A stretch of DNA of 64,000 nt. Source: Sphingomonas crocodyli. Lineage in GTDB: Bacteria; Pseudomonadota; Alphaproteobacteria; Sphingomonadales; Sphingomonadaceae. The stretch lies in assembly GCF_004005865.1 (NCBI RefSeq), contig NZ_SACN01000001.1, positions 2,046,001 to 2,110,000 on the forward strand, read 5' to 3'. This document shows positions 61,994 to 64,000 of this stretch, one piece after another (position 1 is the stretch's first letter; the number at the start of each line of letters is the position of its first letter). The notes beneath the pieces were generated by a model. It had not been told where the DNA came from. It made no database searches and saw only the letters and a program-made list of their open reading frames with translations. The position numbers were made by a program, and so were the translations under genes.

Positions 61994-62635
61994 TTAAGGT
62001 GTGGCTTGCCGCACCAGCGTCTGCCGCGCGGTGCGGATATGTGCGGTCATCACCGCATGGGCGAGCGCGCCGTCGCGCAGCGAGATCGCCTCGACCAGTT
62101 CGACATGCTGGGCGGCGCTGCGTTCCAGTTGGGCGCGGCTGTAATTGCGGAAGGTGCTGAGGATCAGCGGCATTTCGGTCAGCGAGCCCAGCAGTTCGCG
62201 CAGGCGCGCATTGCCGCAGGCTTCCAGCACCGCGCGGTGGAACTCAGCGTTGATCTCGGTGATGCCTTCATAGTCGATTTCGGGCGACTGGAGCGCGGCG
62301 GTCATCCGGTCGGCGATCGCGCGCAATTCCTCGACCTGCTCGGGATTGGCGCGCTCCGCCGCCGTTTGCGCGGCGAACGCCTCCAGCATCACGCGAAGCT
62401 CGTAGATCTGTTCGATCTCCTCACGCGTCCAGCGCGAGACGAAGGCGCCGCGATTGGGGATCAGGCTGATCAGCCCCTCGGCATCCAGCCGGCGCATCGC
62501 CTCACGCACGGGCGTGCGGCTCAAGCCGGTCAGTTCGGCCAGTTGCTGCGCCGTCAGGTGCGATCCCTGCGGATAGACACCACTGATGATGCCTTCACGG
62601 ATCGTGCGATATGCGTTGTCGAACGCCTTGCTCAT
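61994..62635 (-). CDS. GntR-family regulator, FCD type
   Basis: A 213-residue FadR-subfamily regulator: winged helix (LTAQQLAELTGLSRTPVREAMRRLDAEGLI, about 25-58) and an FCD ligand domain with AEFHRAVLEACGNARLRELL and HVELVEAISLRDGALAHAVMTAHI, the metal-binding His pattern of the family. It may bind the TGCAT-type palindromes beyond 63030 and control the small protein, GST2 and the divergent SDR. Confidence 0.9.
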   Translation of the reverse strand: MSKAFDNAYRTIREGIISGVYPQGSHLTAQQLAELTGLSRTPVREAMRRLDAEGLISLIPNRGAFVSRWTREEIEQIYELRVMLEAFAAQTAAERANPEQVEELRAIADRMTAALQSPEIDYEGITEINAEFHRAVLEACGNARLRELLGSLTEMPLILSTFRNYSRAQLERSAAQHVELVEAISLRDGALAHAVMTAHIRTARQTLVRQATP

Positions 62636-62729
62636 GCGAGCGGATTCCTTCGCGGTCGGATCAAAAATGATTCGCCGTCGATTTTCCCGAATGCGTGCAG
62701 TGGGGCAAGCATAAGCCCCTTCTCTCCGC

Positions 62730-63017
62730 TCATACGCCTTCGGTCAGGATGACCCGATAGTCGGCCGAACGCTGGCGGATCTTCGCGGCCGCCTGATAAG
62801 CGTCGCTGTAATACCAGGCCTTTGCGGCGGCCATGTCTTCGAACTTCACGATGACGACGCCGTCGACCGGCGGACCTTCCAGCGCTTCGCAGGGATCGTA
62901 GAAGACGAGTCGTTCGATCTTGTGATCGCCGCGCGCCTTGCCGGCGGCGGCGGCATAGTCTTCCATGCCGGCCGGATCGGTGATGCTGTCGCGGATGAAA
63001 ACCACATAAGCGGCCAT
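62730..63017 (-). CDS. DUF1330-like small protein
   Basis: A 95-residue dimeric alpha-beta barrel-type protein: MAAYVVFIRDSITDPAGMEDYAAAAGKAR, then GVVIVKFEDMAAAKAWYYSDAYQAA, matching the DUF1330 pattern. Function is unknown. The frame runs back to 63209, but AGGGGAG before 63017 selects this start. It lies upstream of the GntR gene on the same strand. Confidence 0.82.
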   Translation of the reverse strand: MAAYVVFIRDSITDPAGMEDYAAAAGKARGDHKIERLVFYDPCEALEGPPVDGVVIVKFEDMAAAKAWYYSDAYQAAAKIRQRSADYRVILTEGV

Positions 63018-63030
63018 GTCGACTCCCCTG

Positions 63031-63042
63031 TTTGCATGCAAA
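63031..63042. promoter_or_regulatory. perfect palindrome TTTGCATGCAAA
   Basis: A 12-bp perfect palindrome 14 bp before the DUF1330-like start, in the divergent region with the SDR gene. It shares its TTTGCAT core with the inverted repeat at 63110-63134. Confidence 0.6.
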
Positions 63043-63109
63043 GATGAGTTATTTTCACGCCTTCTTAGCTTCGATCGGCGGATAATTGCAACACACCATC
63101 GTTGATCGC

Positions 63110-63134
63110 ATGCAAAATGTGCTGGATTTTGCAT
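63110..63134. promoter_or_regulatory. inverted repeat ATGCAAAAT-N7-ATTTTGCAT
   Basis: Perfect 9-bp arms around a 7-bp spacer, between the DUF1330-like gene and the SDR gene. It shares the TTTGCAT core with the palindrome at 63031. Likely operator for the FCD-type GntR protein; this assignment is inferred. Confidence 0.6.
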
Positions 63135-63223
63135 ATTAGTATTGTCATGTTGGTTGACAATAAGCCGGCCGATCCGATCAATCTCGGGACGCGAAGATCG
63201 GCAAACCATCCGAGGAGAGCGAC

Positions 63224-63976
63224 ATGGAGATTTCCGGCATTCACGCCCTGATTACCGGCGCCGGCAGCGGCATCGGTCGCGAAACGGCGATCCAGCTGGC
63301 GCGACGGGGTGCGGCGGTCCTCAGCCTGATCGACGTCAATGCGGCCGGGCTTGCCGAGTCCGTCGCGCTGGTCGCGGCGGAGGGCGCGAAGGCGCGCGCA
63401 ACGACCTGCGACGTGTCCGATATCGCCGCGCTGGTCCGCGCGTTCGAAGAAGCCGCCGCGGTCCAGCCGATCGACCTTCTGTTCAACAATGCCGGGGTGG
63501 TTTCCGGCGCGCATCTCTATCCCGAAGCCGAACCGGCGCGGATCGAAAAGCTGCTGGCGATCAATGTCGGTGCGGTGATCATCGGCACCCAGTTGGCGGT
63601 CGCGCATATGAGCGGGCGCGGCGGCGTGGTGATCAACACGGTGTCGACATCGTGCACCAATGCCGGCTTCCGCGACATTCTCTACAGCAGTTCGAAGGCG
63701 GCGGTGGCGCAGTTCACCCGCGCCTCGGGCCAGCTGCACGAACGAACCGGCGTTCGGATCTGCGGGGTCAGCCCCGGCCTCGTCGACACGCCGATCCTCG
63801 ATACCACCGCCGGCGACAGGCGCGCCGAATGGATGACGCCGATCCTCGCCAGCCATCGTGCGATGCCGCCGCTGGCGATCGCCGAGGGCGTGATCCGGCA
63901 GTTCGAGGATGATGGCGCGGTGGGCACGATCATCGATGTCGTGTCGGAGGACTGGTTCGCGTCGCGGGCGGCATGA
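63224..63976 (+). CDS. SDR-family NAD(P) oxidoreductase 2
   Basis: A 250-residue classical SDR: ALITGAGSGIGRETAIQLA cofactor loop, FNNAGVVSG, NTVSTSC with the catalytic Ser region, and YSSSK. ATG at 63224 follows GAGGAGAGCGAC. It diverges from the DUF1330-like gene across a region with two palindromes, so it is probably induced with GST2. Confidence 0.92.
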   Translation: MEISGIHALITGAGSGIGRETAIQLARRGAAVLSLIDVNAAGLAESVALVAAEGAKARATTCDVSDIAALVRAFEEAAAVQPIDLLFNNAGVVSGAHLYPEAEPARIEKLLAINVGAVIIGTQLAVAHMSGRGGVVINTVSTSCTNAGFRDILYSSSKAAVAQFTRASGQLHERTGVRICGVSPGLVDTPILDTTAGDRRAEWMTPILASHRAMPPLAIAEGVIRQFEDDGAVGTIIDVVSEDWFASRAA

Positions 63977-64000
63977 TCGGGGTGCTCACGTTCGCCTGGC
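63973..64000 (+). CDS. start of a possible next gene, cut by the window
   Basis: ATG at 63973 overlaps the SDR stop (ATGA) and reads MIGVLTFAW to the end. Only nine codons are visible, so nothing more can be said. Confidence 0.35.

Noticed and set aside
1..64000. CRISPR array, tRNA genes, prophage or conjugative genes
   Set aside because: No regularly spaced repeats, cloverleaf-like sequence, integrase or structural phage gene was seen.

Overview
The window is high-GC alphaproteobacterial DNA, almost certainly from Sphingomonadaceae. The support is alphaproteobacterial gene order (phoR-pstSCAB-phoU-phoB; ccmCDEFGHI), large TonB-dependent receptors, sphingomonad-type catabolic genes, and short palindromic repeats of the kind seen in that group. 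No species can be named from the sequence alone. No integrase, transposase, tRNA, CRISPR array or complete insertion sequence was found. No stretch longer than 300 bases lacks a gene or RNA.

Region 1 (1-19.6 kb) is mostly housekeeping: homoserine dehydrogenase, class II fructose-bisphosphatase, RNase P RNA, MsrA, Sua5-type tsaC (flanked by two inverted copies of a 110-bp palindromic repeat), a GntR regulator with a palindromic operator, a nitroreductase, and a peptide-uptake operon (POT transporter, lipoprotein amidohydrolase, and a second amidohydrolase that has lost its HxH metal site). glmM, glmS and glmU, three genes for UDP-GlcNAc synthesis, lie within 8 kb, interleaved with thiD, a radC-like gene, a vapBC toxin-antitoxin pair and a hemerythrin gene.

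Region 2 (19.6-22.3 kb) is a tight four-gene operon: a Tat-signal small protein, a PqqD-like peptide chaperone, an HprK-related kinase and an NTP_transf_5 nucleotidyltransferase. It looks like a peptide or protein modification cassette of unknown product and is the best candidate here for an undescribed system.

Region 3 (22.3-38.9 kb) holds the phosphate regulon (phoR-pstSCAB-phoU-phoB, with a candidate Pho box before pstS), a few single genes (a beta-propeller protein, epoxide hydrolase, membrane protein, DMT exporter) and the cytochrome c maturation operon ccmCDEFGHI. A palindromic repeat supplies the N-terminus of CcmH.

Region 4 (39-64 kb) is accessory and catabolic: cyclase-family hydrolase, two Baeyer-Villiger-type flavin monooxygenases, SDRs, an N-acyl-D-amino-acid deacylase-like amidohydrolase, a Coq4-like protein with an intact metal motif, a membrane-tethered LuxR-type protein, a MocR regulator, an activating formylglycine-generating enzyme with a Cys-type sulfatase and TonB receptor, two glutathione S-transferases, and an LLM flavin oxidoreductase. 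It is dense in regulators (MarR x2, TetR x2, GntR, MocR, LuxR) and in clear inverted-repeat operators. One 19-bp operator occurs at matching distances before the LLM and GST genes and points to control by the MarR gene between them. Together these genes suggest uptake and oxidative breakdown of sulfated or cyclic-ketone-type compounds, but no substrate can be read from the sequence.
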